Positions 23,317 through 32,032 of a DNA stretch of 51,983 nt are shown one piece after another (within the stretch, counting starts at the first letter, position 1; each line of letters opens with the position of its first letter). The notes under the pieces were generated by a model. The model was not told the DNA's origin and searched no databases. It worked only from the letters and a program-made list of their open reading frames with translations. This DNA is from an uncultured Clostridia bacterium. GTDB taxonomy: Bacteria; Bacillota; Clostridia; Lachnospirales; CAG-274. Location: positions 1 to 51,983 of the forward strand of contig CANQXR010000016.1 in assembly GCA_947627855.1 (NCBI GenBank). Reading direction: 5' to 3'. The position numbers and the translations under genes were made by a program.

Positions 23317-24336
23317 TTATAAATCCTGTTCCTCAAGTTTTTTCTGATTTGTTTCAAACCATTTTATATAATCCAGAATAGCCTCTTCAACGCTGAGTTT
23401 AGGCTCCCAATGGATCGCTCTTTTGGCGAGGTTTATGTTTGCATATGAGCCGCCTATGTCGCCGGGACGGCGTGGACCGTACTGAATCGGTATTTTTTCA
23501 CCTGTTACATTTTCAAAGGCATATATAAACTCCCTTACCGTCACATCTACGCCCGAACCGATGTTCAGCGCTATAAAATTGGGGTCTGTGTGGCTGTTTT
23601 TCTGTGAAAAGGCGATGTCAAAATTTTCCACGGCCTTTACATTTGCCTGTGCAACGTCATATATGTGTATATAATCTCTTATACAGGTGTTATCTCTTGT
23701 CATCCAGTCATTTCCCGATATTGTAAACGAGTGTTTTGTTCCGTTAAGTATTTCAGTAAGCCTTTTAAGCACATTGCTTTCATTTCCCTTGGGACCTGTT
23801 CTTCCTTTGGGGTCGGCTCCTACGGGGTTAAAATATCTAAGCACTATACATTTGAGGTCGTAGGCATTACAAAAATCCCTCAGAATAAGCTCCGTCATAT
23901 ATTTGGAGCGTGTAAAGGGGCTTCTCGGCTTTATGGGAGAAAGCTCTGTTGCCATATATCCGGGAAGATCGTCATATATTCCTGCCGAAGATGAAAATAT
24001 TATTTTTTTGCAGCCCAGCTCTGTGAGATTTTTGAAAAGCTCCATAGATTTTACTATGTTCAGGGAATAATACTCATAGGGGTGTTCTATGGACATTGCC
24101 ACCGATGATTTTTCGGCGCAGTGTATTGTAATTTCTATGTCGGGATTTTCTTCAAATATTTTTGTGAGCAGTTTTTTGTTTGCGCAGTCGCCGAGATAGA
24201 ACTTACAGTTTGCCAGCTCGTTTTCCGCTTCAAATATATCAGAGTCAAGAACAACTATTTCCGAACCATTGTCCGCAAGGGCGTAGCATATTTCGGATCC
24301 CAGAAAGCTTGATCCGCCTGTAACCAATATTTTCAT
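23317..24336 (-). CDS. UDP-glucose 4-epimerase-like SDR protein lacking the catalytic Tyr
   Basis: Extended SDR of the GalE family, 339 aa, with NAD-binding TGGSSFLG (6-13), LGDCAN, a Ser cluster IIFSSSAGIYDD (Ser115-117), RYFNPVGADP, RDYIHIYDVA and the C-terminal RRPGDIGGSYANINLA. The YxxxK active-site pair reads PFTRSK, so the catalytic Tyr is Phe141 (codon TTT) while Lys145 is kept. In canonical GalE the Tyr deprotonates the 4-OH, and its change to Phe nearly abolishes activity. This may be a divergent or inactive epimerase, or Tyr146 next to the Lys may matter. It has its own promoter (24370-24399) and is convergent with the phosphoesterase gene. Confidence 0.85.
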   Translation of the reverse strand: MKILVTGGSSFLGSEICYALADNGSEIVVLDSDIFEAENELANCKFYLGDCANKKLLTKIFEENPDIEITIHCAEKSSVAMSIEHPYEYYSLNIVKSMELFKNLTELGCKKIIFSSSAGIYDDLPGYMATELSPIKPRSPFTRSKYMTELILRDFCNAYDLKCIVLRYFNPVGADPKGRTGPKGNESNVLKRLTEILNGTKHSFTISGNDWMTRDNTCIRDYIHIYDVAQANVKAVENFDIAFSQKNSHTDPNFIALNIGSGVDVTVREFIYAFENVTGEKIPIQYGPRRPGDIGGSYANINLAKRAIHWEPKLSVEEAILDYIKWFETNQKKLEEQDL

Positions 24337-24369
24337 TCAATCAACCTCTTCCAATAAAAATATATTATC

Positions 24370-24399
24370 ATTATACACCCAAAGCTAAATTTTTTGCAA
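24370..24399 (-). promoter_or_regulatory. sigma-A promoter of the galE-like gene
   Basis: Minus strand TTGCAA (24399-24394) and TATAAT (24375-24370) with an 18-bp spacer, 34 bp upstream of the ATG at 24336. It lies just after the mutS2 stop, so the galE-like gene need not depend on mutS2 read-through. Confidence 0.65.
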
Positions 24400-24449
24400 C
24401 ATTAAATGACAAAAAATATAAAAAAACACATAAATCTGCGGCGGCAAGT

Positions 24450-26825
24450 CTATTTAAGCTCAACAACCGTAATGCCTGAGTCGCCCTCGCCGTATTCGCC
24501 AAGTCTGTAAGATTTTACTCCGGGGTGTTTTTTCAGAAAATCGTGTACAGCCGAACGCAGTACGCCTGTTCCTTTGCCATGTATTACGTTTATGGGGCTG
24601 AATCCTGCAAGAATGGCATCATCTATATATTTATCCAGCTTTTCAAGAGCCTCATAAACCGAAAGTCCCCGAAGATCCGTTTCGGCGGAGAAGGCTCTGA
24701 TTTCCCGACCTGCTCCGGCTTTATATGGGGTATAGGAGGCTTTGTGCTCGGCTTCGTCCTTGTCCGCCATGGACAGGCGGCTTATGTTCGTTTTTATTTT
24801 CATAATGCCTGCCTGCACAAAAACATCTCCGTTTGGCTCCGGGTTTGTGACTACTGAGCCTGATGTTCCCAAATCGTCTATAAATACACGATCTCCCACC
24901 CGAAGCTTTTTGGGGCGCTGAGCCTTGGGCTTGTTTTTCCGGTTGAGCTTTTCAAGAACGCTGTCAGCTTTGTTAAGGTTGTCTTTAAGGGCACGCCTTT
25001 TTTCCTCAAGACCTTGGGGACTGTCTGCGCTTTTTGCCATTTTTCGCATTTCCTTTATTATGGAATCGCTTTCGTCCTTCGCCGTCTGAATTATGCGCCT
25101 TGCTTCCTCGTTTGCGTTTCGGATAAGCTTTTCTCTGCTTTCCTTAAGCTTTTGGTTTTGCTGTTTTATTTCTTCCCTGTATTTCTCGGCTTCAAGGCGA
25201 TAGGCTTCAGCTCTTTCCCTTTCAAGCTCCAATGTTTTTTTGCCTGTTTCAAGCTCAAGCATAACGTCCTCGAATTTAATATCTTCGTGGGAGAGTATAT
25301 CCCTTGCAGAGGAGATTATATATTCGTTCAGGCCGAGTTTTTTTGAAATTGCAAAGGCGTTTGACTTGCCGGCTATTCCTATCATAAGCTTGTATGTGGG
25401 GCTTAGTGTGTTTACGTCAAATTCACAGGAGGCATTCTCAATGCCGTCTGTGGCTATGGCAAGCAGCTTAAGCTCGCTGTAATGTGTTGTTACGGCTGTT
25501 CTGACCTTCATATTGTGAAGATATTTTATTATTGCCGATGCAAGTGCCGCTCCCTCTGTGGGGTCTGTTCCTGCGCCAAGCTCGTCTATCAGAACAAGAC
25601 ACGAGTTTGTTACATTTTCAATTATACTTACTATATTGCTCATATGTGACGAGAATGTACTGAGGGACTGCTCTATGCTCTGTTCATCGCCTATGTCGGC
25701 AAATATTTCGGTGAATATGCCAAGCTCAGAGCCGTCAAAAGCGGGAATATGCAGTCCGGCCTGCCCCATGAGGGAAAATATGCCTAGGGTCTTGAGCGAA
25801 ACGGTTTTTCCTCCCGTATTCGGTCCGGTAATAAGGAGGGTGTCAAAGTCCTTTCCCAGCCATATATTTATGGGAACTACTTTATCCGGGTCTATGAGGG
25901 GGTGTCTTGCTCTTTTGAGGTTTATATATCCGTCCTTGTTGAAATGTGGCTTCGATGCGTTCATTTTCAGTGAAAGCTCTCCTTTTGCGAATACGAAGTC
26001 AAGATGCGCAAGAAGGGCTGAAGCCGATGAGATGGTGCTGCTGTTTTCGGATATCTGAAGAGAAAGAGCCGCAAGTATTTTGGACACTTCCTCCTTTTCC
26101 TTTATTTTAAGCTCGGCTATTTTATTGTTTGCCTCAACTACGGCGGCAGGCTCCATAAAAACAGTCGCCCCGGTAGCGGAGCGGTCGTGGAGAAGTCCCT
26201 TGAAGGAGGATATATATTCCTGCTTTACAGGCACGCAGAACCTGTCGCTGCGAATTGTAATAACGGGGTTCTGAAGCATATGTCTGTATGACGCTGAATG
26301 TATTATTGAATTCAGAACCTCTCTTATTCTGTCGTTGGCGCTTCTGATGCTTTGTCTTACGGAAAAAAGCTCTCTGCTTGCAAGGTCGGATATTTCATTT
26401 TCCGATATTATCTTTCTTGTTATTTCGCTTTCAAGAGCGGGTATTGTGGTGATATCGTCAAAATATGGCGAAAGAACGTCAAAGCGTTCGCCCTTGCTGT
26501 CACTTTTGCCGTAGTTTTTGACATTTTCACAGGTGCGGAGAAAATCCGCAATATTCAGAAGCTCCTTTGGGGAAAGAACACCCCCCGCGTCCGCGCGTCT
26601 GAGGGTTTCTCTCAGATCCCTGAGTCCGCCCAAAGAAAGAGACCCCTTTTTCAGTATCATGGATACCGCTTCGGAGGTTTCGTTCTGATTTATGTTGATT
26701 TCATTGTGATCCGCAGAGGGTTCAAGCTTCAGCGCCGTTTCTTTTGCCATAGGCGATATGCATATGGCGGAGAGCATTTCTCTTATTTTATTAAATTCAA
26801 GTGTGGAATACACCTTGCTGTTCAT
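24450..26825 (-). CDS. mutS2: MutS2 (RqcU), ATPase/Smr endonuclease family
   Basis: A 791-residue MutS2: clamp/lever region, ATPase with Walker A GPNTGGKT (334-341), Walker B LVLIDELGAGTDPTEGAALA, a long charged coiled coil (about 510-620), and a C-terminal Smr domain with DLRGLSVYEAL and VIHGKGTGVLR. In Bacillus, MutS2/RqcU splits collided ribosomes; older work assigns suppression of recombination. Start is the ATG at 26825, giving MNSKVYSTLEFNKI as in homologues. GGAGG lies 14 nt upstream inside mreB, a rather long spacing; a TTG at 26837 is too close to that site. Overlap region with the mreB stop implies one transcript: CNNM protein, mreB, mutS2. Confidence 0.95.
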   Translation of the reverse strand: MNSKVYSTLEFNKIREMLSAICISPMAKETALKLEPSADHNEININQNETSEAVSMILKKGSLSLGGLRDLRETLRRADAGGVLSPKELLNIADFLRTCENVKNYGKSDSKGERFDVLSPYFDDITTIPALESEITRKIISENEISDLASRELFSVRQSIRSANDRIREVLNSIIHSASYRHMLQNPVITIRSDRFCVPVKQEYISSFKGLLHDRSATGATVFMEPAAVVEANNKIAELKIKEKEEVSKILAALSLQISENSSTISSASALLAHLDFVFAKGELSLKMNASKPHFNKDGYINLKRARHPLIDPDKVVPINIWLGKDFDTLLITGPNTGGKTVSLKTLGIFSLMGQAGLHIPAFDGSELGIFTEIFADIGDEQSIEQSLSTFSSHMSNIVSIIENVTNSCLVLIDELGAGTDPTEGAALASAIIKYLHNMKVRTAVTTHYSELKLLAIATDGIENASCEFDVNTLSPTYKLMIGIAGKSNAFAISKKLGLNEYIISSARDILSHEDIKFEDVMLELETGKKTLELERERAEAYRLEAEKYREEIKQQNQKLKESREKLIRNANEEARRIIQTAKDESDSIIKEMRKMAKSADSPQGLEEKRRALKDNLNKADSVLEKLNRKNKPKAQRPKKLRVGDRVFIDDLGTSGSVVTNPEPNGDVFVQAGIMKIKTNISRLSMADKDEAEHKASYTPYKAGAGREIRAFSAETDLRGLSVYEALEKLDKYIDDAILAGFSPINVIHGKGTGVLRSAVHDFLKKHPGVKSYRLGEYGEGDSGITVVELK

Positions 26826-26830
26826 ATATC

Positions 26831-27847
26831 TTACCAAAGCCTCCAGCGTTTTTTATTTCTTTTTTCCGACTGATATTCTATATATTTTCCTGTGCCGAGA
26901 GCCACGCAGCTTACGGGGTCTTCGGCGGCGTAATATGTGTTTATGCCTGTTTCCTTTGCTATAAGCTTGTCAAGACCGTAAATCATTGCTCCTCCGCCTG
27001 TAAGCATAATGCCCTTGTCGGAGATGTCGGCGGCAAGCTCAGGGGGCGTTTTTTCCAAAACGTCCTTTATGGTATCGACTATCTGGGAGGTACACTCCGA
27101 GAGGGCTTCGAGGGTTTCATCGGAAGAAACGGTCACTATTTTCGGAAGCCCCGCAAGAAGATCTCTGCCTGTTACGTCCATACATACCTCCTCTTCCCTT
27201 GGAAAAACGGTGCCTATTGTTATTTTTATCTGCTCCGCTGTTCTTTCGCCTATAAGAAGCTGATGCTCCTGACGCATATATCTGATAATGGCATCATCGA
27301 ATTTATCTCCTGCCATTTTAAGGGAGGCGCTTACTACGTTTCCTCCGAGGGATATCACCGCTACATCGCAGGTTCCGCCGCCTATATCCACAACCATGCT
27401 GCCGCTCGCCTTGCTTATGTCCACGCCTGCGCCTATTGCGGCGGCGATAGGTTCTTCTATTATATAGACCTCTCTTGCGCCTACCTCACGTGTGGCGTCC
27501 TCAACGGCTCTCTTTTCCACCCCTGTGACCTTGCTCGGAACACATACGGCGATTCTGGGACGGAGAAAAAAGTGACGTCCTACGGTTTTTTCAATAAAAT
27601 ATTTAAGCATTTTGGCTGTGACCTCATAGTCGGAGATGACGCCGTCCCTCAGAGGTCTTATGGCGACAATATTGCCGGGAGTTTTGCCGAGCATACGTCT
27701 TGCCTCTTCGCCGACAGCAAGAACAGTCGATGTATTTTTATCAATGGCTACTACTGACGGCTCTTTAAGAACTATGCCGTAGCCCTTTACATATACGAGA
27801 ACGGTTGCCGTGCCTAAGTCTATGCCTATGTCTGATCCGAAAAACAT
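26831..27847 (-). CDS. mreB: rod shape-determining protein MreB-family actin
   Basis: Bacterial actin of 338 residues that organises lateral wall synthesis at the membrane. Nucleotide-site motifs are IGIDLGTATVLVY (phosphate 1), VVDIGGGTCDVAVISLG (phosphate 2) and IMLTGGGAMIYGLD (adenosine); ACVPSKVTGVEKRAVEDATREVGA is also typical. The N-terminal MFFGSD resembles the membrane-binding start. mreC and mreD are not adjacent; the neighbours are a CNNM-type protein (2 bp upstream) and mutS2. It may therefore be a second MreB/Mbl-type paralogue rather than the mreBCD copy. ATG at 27847 follows a GGAGG site inside the upstream gene. Confidence 0.93.
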   Translation of the reverse strand: MFFGSDIGIDLGTATVLVYVKGYGIVLKEPSVVAIDKNTSTVLAVGEEARRMLGKTPGNIVAIRPLRDGVISDYEVTAKMLKYFIEKTVGRHFFLRPRIAVCVPSKVTGVEKRAVEDATREVGAREVYIIEEPIAAAIGAGVDISKASGSMVVDIGGGTCDVAVISLGGNVVSASLKMAGDKFDDAIIRYMRQEHQLLIGERTAEQIKITIGTVFPREEEVCMDVTGRDLLAGLPKIVTVSSDETLEALSECTSQIVDTIKDVLEKTPPELAADISDKGIMLTGGGAMIYGLDKLIAKETGINTYYAAEDPVSCVALGTGKYIEYQSEKRNKKRWRLW

Positions 27848-27849
27848 AT

Positions 27850-29115
27850 TTATCCTCCAATATCCTTTACCTTGACAATTTTAAGTGTTACTATTCTGTT
27901 TTTGATCGTTTTGTCTATTATAAATTTATATCCGCCATCTTCAATAACCTCGCCTCTTTGGGGAAATCTGCCTGCTATGCCCGAAACATAGCCGCCTATG
28001 GAGTCGAAGTCCTCATCATCAAAGTCGGAGCCTATAACATCGTTTACATCATCTATTTTAGCCGCTCCCAGAACTGAGTATACGCCCTTTGAAATTTCAG
28101 AAATTTCTTCGCTGTGTTCGTCGTTTTCGTCGGAAATTTCACCTACTATTTCCTCAAGCAGATCTTCAAGGGTGACTATGCCGGAGGTTCCGCCGTATTC
28201 ATCGAGGACTATGGCAAGAGGTATTTTTTCCTTCCTCATTACCTCAAGAAGGCTTTTGGAGGGCTTGGACTCATATGTGAAATATGGCTCTCTCATAAGC
28301 TTTTCCACACTGAACTCTTCGGGGTTCGGCATAAAGAATATATCCTTTACCGAAAGAACGCCTACTATGTTGTCCGTTGTCTTTTCATAAACGGGCATTC
28401 TTGTGTATTGCTTGTTTTCATATATTTTTGCTACCTGCTCCAGTGTTGCGTCAACAGGTATCGCCACCATATCCACTCTGGGTATCATTACGTCCTTTGC
28501 ATCGCAGTCGCCGAAGTCAACCACATTATTTATCATTTCCTTTTCATCGTTTTCAATAACGCCCTCTTCGTGGCTTACGTTTACGGCGGTGAGAAGCTCA
28601 GCCTCGGTTATTATCGGTGAAGCTCCGTCCTCAGCGCCGGATACTGCCCTTGTTATGAAGCCTGTAATTATATTTAGAATGAATATGACAGGTGTAAAGA
28701 GTACGGTGCAGAGATAGATAGGCTTTGCCACAGCTGCGCCGAATTTTTCGGGGTTTGCCGCCGCCAGATTTTTAGGTGTTATTTCTCCGAAAATAAGTAC
28801 GATTACCGTAATTATTCCCGTTGCTATTCCAACGCCCTTGCTGCCGAAAATGCTTATGGCTATGGAGGTTGAAAGAGATGTGGCGAGTATGTTTACTATA
28901 TTGTTTCCTATAAGTATGGCTGAAAGCATTTTTGCCTTATTGTCAAGAAGTCTGCCTATAAGCCTTGCGTTTTTTGCTCCCTCGTCTATAAGGCTTCTCA
29001 GTCTTATGGTGCTTATGGAGGTAAGAGCCGTTTCGGAAGATGAAAAGAATGCCGAAAGCATAAATAATATTATAAGCAGAATAAATTCCAGCGTTTTCCC
29101 GTGAGCACTGTCCAA
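27850..29115 (-). CDS. CNNM/HlyC-CorC family membrane protein with CBS domains
   Basis: About 421 residues. It has an N-terminal DUF21/CNNM transmembrane domain with four hydrophobic segments (LIILFMLSAFFSSSETAL, LIGNNIVNILA, GIITVIVLIFGEITPK, YLCTVLFTPVIFILNI). Tandem CBS domains follow (VMIPRVDMVAIPVDATLEQ; PLAIVLDEYGGTSGIVTLEDL) and a C-terminal CorC/HlyC domain (GAAKIDDVNDVIG). Homologues export or regulate Mg2+/Co2+. Start choice: TTG at 29115 has GGAGAG 9 nt upstream; the GTG at 29124 overlaps that site. First gene of a transcript with mreB and mutS2, with a promoter at 29178-29206. Confidence 0.9.
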   Translation of the reverse strand: MDSAHGKTLEFILLIILFMLSAFFSSSETALTSISTIRLRSLIDEGAKNARLIGRLLDNKAKMLSAILIGNNIVNILATSLSTSIAISIFGSKGVGIATGIITVIVLIFGEITPKNLAAANPEKFGAAVAKPIYLCTVLFTPVIFILNIITGFITRAVSGAEDGASPIITEAELLTAVNVSHEEGVIENDEKEMINNVVDFGDCDAKDVMIPRVDMVAIPVDATLEQVAKIYENKQYTRMPVYEKTTDNIVGVLSVKDIFFMPNPEEFSVEKLMREPYFTYESKPSKSLLEVMRKEKIPLAIVLDEYGGTSGIVTLEDLLEEIVGEISDENDEHSEEISEISKGVYSVLGAAKIDDVNDVIGSDFDDEDFDSIGGYVSGIAGRFPQRGEVIEDGGYKFIIDKTIKNRIVTLKIVKVKDIGG

Positions 29116-29177
29116 AAAAATCACTCTCCTTCGTTGTTTATATGGATCAACAGCTTGCTCTATAATTATACAATTTT

Positions 29178-29206
29178 ATTATATCACGCATATAATGGCT
29201 TTTCAA
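29178..29206 (-). promoter_or_regulatory. sigma-A promoter of the CNNM-mreB-mutS2 operon
   Basis: Minus strand TTGAAA (29206-29201) and TATAAT (29183-29178), spacer 17 bp, 62 bp upstream of the TTG start at 29115. Confidence 0.7.
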
Positions 29207-29297
29207 TATTTTTTTGCTGTGAAGTATTTTGTAATAAAACTGAAACAAAATTGAAACATTTAATAATAAATTTTTAGTGTTATATTTTATGAAACTA

Positions 29298-29306
29298 TGA
29301 TATAAT
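29298..29306 (+). promoter_or_regulatory. extended -10 promoter of the SLH-glycosidase gene
   Basis: TGATATAAT (29298-29306) is an extended -10 (TGnTATAAT). The -35 at 17 bp is poor (TGTTAT). It lies 44 bp upstream of the ATG at 29351, in the divergent 235-bp gap shared with the CNNM operon promoter. Confidence 0.5.
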
Positions 29307-29350
29307 TGATAGTGAGATATAATTACAGAGAGAAGGAGGAAGATATTGCT

Positions 29351-31240
29351 ATGAAAAGGCTTGGAAAAAGTATAATATCCGCTTTGCTTATGCTCTGCAT
29401 TACGGCGGCGGCATTTAACATAAATCTGTCTGAGGTAAGGGCTGACGAGGAGATGAGGGGCATATGGGTGTCTACCGTACTTAATCTGGACTATCCCAAA
29501 AAGCCTACGGTAAGCGAGGCGGCTCTTAAATCGGAGGCGGACGCAATTATTGCCGATTGCCGCGAGATGGGCATAAACAACATTTTCCTGCAGATAAGAC
29601 CATGTTCGGACGCTTTCTACAAGTCCGCCATATACCCGTGGAGCAGCTATCTCACAGGCACTCAGGGCACAGCCCCCGAAAACGGCTTTGACCCCCTTGA
29701 ATATTGGATATCCGCCGCACACAAAAACAACATAAAGCTGCATGGCTGGATAAACCCATACAGAGTTACCAAAAACAATGACGAAAAGAACACGGAATAT
29801 AATTCCCTTTCGCCGTCAAATCCAGCAAGGCTCCACCCGGAGTATATTGTAAAATATACAGACAACCAATATTATTTCGACCCGGGACTTCCCGAAGTGA
29901 GAAAGCTTCTTGTGGACGCTGCTGTTGAAATAGTAAATAACTATGACATAGACGGCATACATATGGACGATTATTTCTATCCGGGCACAGGTTTTGACGA
30001 TAGTGTGACATTTGCAAAATATGGAGCAGGCTTTACCTCTGTTGAAAGCTGGAGAAGAAACAATGTCGACCTGCTCATAAAAGAGCTTGACGAGAAAATA
30101 CACGAAGCCGACAGCGACTGTATATTCGGTATTTCTCCATCGGGAATATGGGCAAACAAAACCACTCTGCCCGAAGGCTCCGACACAAAGGGAAATGAAT
30201 CATATACGAGTTATTTTGCGGACACAAGAAAGTGGGCGCAGAATGAATGGATAGACTACATAGCCCCTCAGATTTACTGGAACATAGGCTACGGCGTTGC
30301 CGATTATAAGGTTCTGGCGGACTGGTGGGCACAGCAGCTCAAGGGCTGCAGCACAAAGCTTTACATAGGCATGGCGACCTACCGCTCGGCAGGCGCCGCC
30401 GACACAAGCGTATGGAAGGGTACTGACGAGGTTAAAAGACAGCTTGACCTGAACAGACAGACAAGCGGCATATCAGGCGAGATACACTTCCGCTATGGGC
30501 TTGTGGCTCTGAATGCGCCTATGAAAGAATTTCTTGCTTCTTATTATTCTGCCGCACCTCAGAATAATATAACTCCTGAGCAGGAGAAGCCCACAGAAGC
30601 GGCGCCAACCGACATACAGACCGAACCTCCCACAAAAGCGCCGGAGGAAATCACCGAAAAGGCGGCGGAGCCTACAACAGCCGCCCCCGTGGAATTCAGC
30701 GATATGACTGCCTTTTACAACTGGGCGAAGGAGGCGGTTTATACCCTTGTGGGTCAGGGGGTAGTCAGCGGAGTGGGACACGGCAGATTTGCTCCTGCGG
30801 ACAATGTAAGGCGTGCCGATTTCCTGCTTATGCTTGTGAATGTTCTGGGACTTGAGGGGGACGCCTCCGAAAACTTTGCCGATGTGGAAAGCGGCAAATA
30901 TTATGCCCATGCCACCGCTCTTGGCAAATCACTGGGAATTGTCAGCGGAACGGGAAAGGGCAATTTCAACCCGGAGGGATATATTACAAGGCAGGATATG
31001 ATGGTTATGACGGAAAAAGCGCTTTCCCTCAAAGCAAATCTTGCCGATGCAAATCTCAAGACCCTTGAGGCGTTTTCCGATTACAGAAAAATAGCTGATT
31101 ATGCCAAGCAGAGTACGGCTAACCTTGTTCTTATAAAAATTGTCAGCGGAAGCAAGGGCAGGATAAATCCCGAAAGCTATACCACACGGGCAGAAGCGGC
31201 AATAATTATTTACAAAATATACAAGCTTTTTGATATATAG
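29351..31240 (+). CDS. secreted GHL10-type (DUF187) glycosidase-like protein with SLH domains
   Basis: A 629-residue surface protein. The signal peptide (1 to about 28, ending EVRA) is followed by a GHL10/DUF187 TIM barrel (about 30-400: EEMRGIWVSTVLNLDYP, NNIFLQIRPCSDAFYKS, HGWINPYRV, YDIDGIHMDDYFYP, WIDYIAPQIYW). Then comes a Pro/Thr/Glu linker (about 405-450) and three S-layer homology repeats (ending RADFLLMLVNVLG, RQDMMVMTEKALS, RAEAAIIIYKIYK). SLH repeats anchor proteins to secondary wall polymers. GHL10 proteins are thought to act on cell-envelope glycans, though activity is rarely shown. ATG at 29351 has GGAGG 11 nt upstream. Followed 9 bp later by the nucleosidase-like gene. Confidence 0.9.
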   Translation: MKRLGKSIISALLMLCITAAAFNINLSEVRADEEMRGIWVSTVLNLDYPKKPTVSEAALKSEADAIIADCREMGINNIFLQIRPCSDAFYKSAIYPWSSYLTGTQGTAPENGFDPLEYWISAAHKNNIKLHGWINPYRVTKNNDEKNTEYNSLSPSNPARLHPEYIVKYTDNQYYFDPGLPEVRKLLVDAAVEIVNNYDIDGIHMDDYFYPGTGFDDSVTFAKYGAGFTSVESWRRNNVDLLIKELDEKIHEADSDCIFGISPSGIWANKTTLPEGSDTKGNESYTSYFADTRKWAQNEWIDYIAPQIYWNIGYGVADYKVLADWWAQQLKGCSTKLYIGMATYRSAGAADTSVWKGTDEVKRQLDLNRQTSGISGEIHFRYGLVALNAPMKEFLASYYSAAPQNNITPEQEKPTEAAPTDIQTEPPTKAPEEITEKAAEPTTAAPVEFSDMTAFYNWAKEAVYTLVGQGVVSGVGHGRFAPADNVRRADFLLMLVNVLGLEGDASENFADVESGKYYAHATALGKSLGIVSGTGKGNFNPEGYITRQDMMVMTEKALSLKANLADANLKTLEAFSDYRKIADYAKQSTANLVLIKIVSGSKGRINPESYTTRAEAAIIIYKIYKLFDI

Positions 31241-31249
31241 GAAGAATAT

Positions 31250-32032
31250 ATGATATACATTGCAGCTGCCCTCTATTCGGAGGGCAAGCCCTTTATTGAC
31301 GGGCTGGGACTTAAAAAAACAGAAGAAAACAAAATCCGCATTTTCAGCAATGACGGATTTATGCTTATAATAACAGGCGTGGGAATACTTGAGTCTGCCG
31401 TGAGCTTAAGCTATGCTCTTGGCAGATTTTTGCCGTCAAAAAACGATGTGTTTATAAATGTGGGCTGCTGCGGCGGCGGCAGGGCAGGGGAAATGTATGT
31501 ATGCAATAAGATAACCGACGCCGCCTCCGGACGTGATATATACCCCGATATGATTTACGATTCGGGACTGGAGGAAAAGCACCTTATTTCATATCCGAAG
31601 CCCCAAAGGGATATTCCTGCGGGGGTTCTGGCGGATACTGAGGGCTATGGACTTTGTGCGGCGGCTTTGGGACATTTCTATGCCCACAGAATGTTCTTTT
31701 TTAAAATTTCTTCCGACAGCGGAGATTATGAGGGAGTTACGGCGGGAGATATAGCCGGACTTGTAAAAAAGCACAGCGGATTTATTGCGGATTTTGCCAT
31801 GAGCGTGCATTCGGCGGAAAGGGACAGGGAGTTTTGCTTCACGGAGAGGGAAAACGCAGAAATAGAGGGCTTGGGGCTTACCTTTGCCAATACCCTTAAG
31901 GTGAAAAGACTGCTTAAATATTATAAGCTGAGAGGAGGGGACGTTTCTGCGCTTATTGGGCACTGTCCCTCCGTTTCATTAAAGCGTGAGGAGGGGGAGC
32001 TTGTTGAAAGAATCAGAAGTATTGTTTTATAG
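31250..32032 (+). CDS. nucleoside phosphorylase-like protein
   Basis: A 260-residue PNP/UDP-phosphorylase-fold protein, visible in MIYIAAALYSEGKPFI, the glycine-rich LIITGVGILESAVSLSYALG, VFINVGCCGGG and a C-terminal ISSDSGDYEGVTAGDIAGLV with the Asp of the purine site. The substrate is not clear; it is divergent from MTA/SAH nucleosidase. Its last 29 bp overlap the downstream SPL-family gene. In Clostridia I recall such proteins next to SPL-like radical SAM genes, suggesting a linked role, perhaps in handling damaged or released bases. That link is inference. ATG at 31250 follows GGAAG. Confidence 0.75.
   Translation: MIYIAAALYSEGKPFIDGLGLKKTEENKIRIFSNDGFMLIITGVGILESAVSLSYALGRFLPSKNDVFINVGCCGGGRAGEMYVCNKITDAASGRDIYPDMIYDSGLEEKHLISYPKPQRDIPAGVLADTEGYGLCAAALGHFYAHRMFFFKISSDSGDYEGVTAGDIAGLVKKHSGFIADFAMSVHSAERDREFCFTERENAEIEGLGLTFANTLKVKRLLKYYKLRGGDVSALIGHCPSVSLKREEGELVERIRSIVL

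Noticed and set aside
27850..29115. CNNM-family gene as a hemolysin
   Set aside because: The HlyC/hemolysin name in databases is historical; the domain order DUF21-CBS-CorC points to ion transport.
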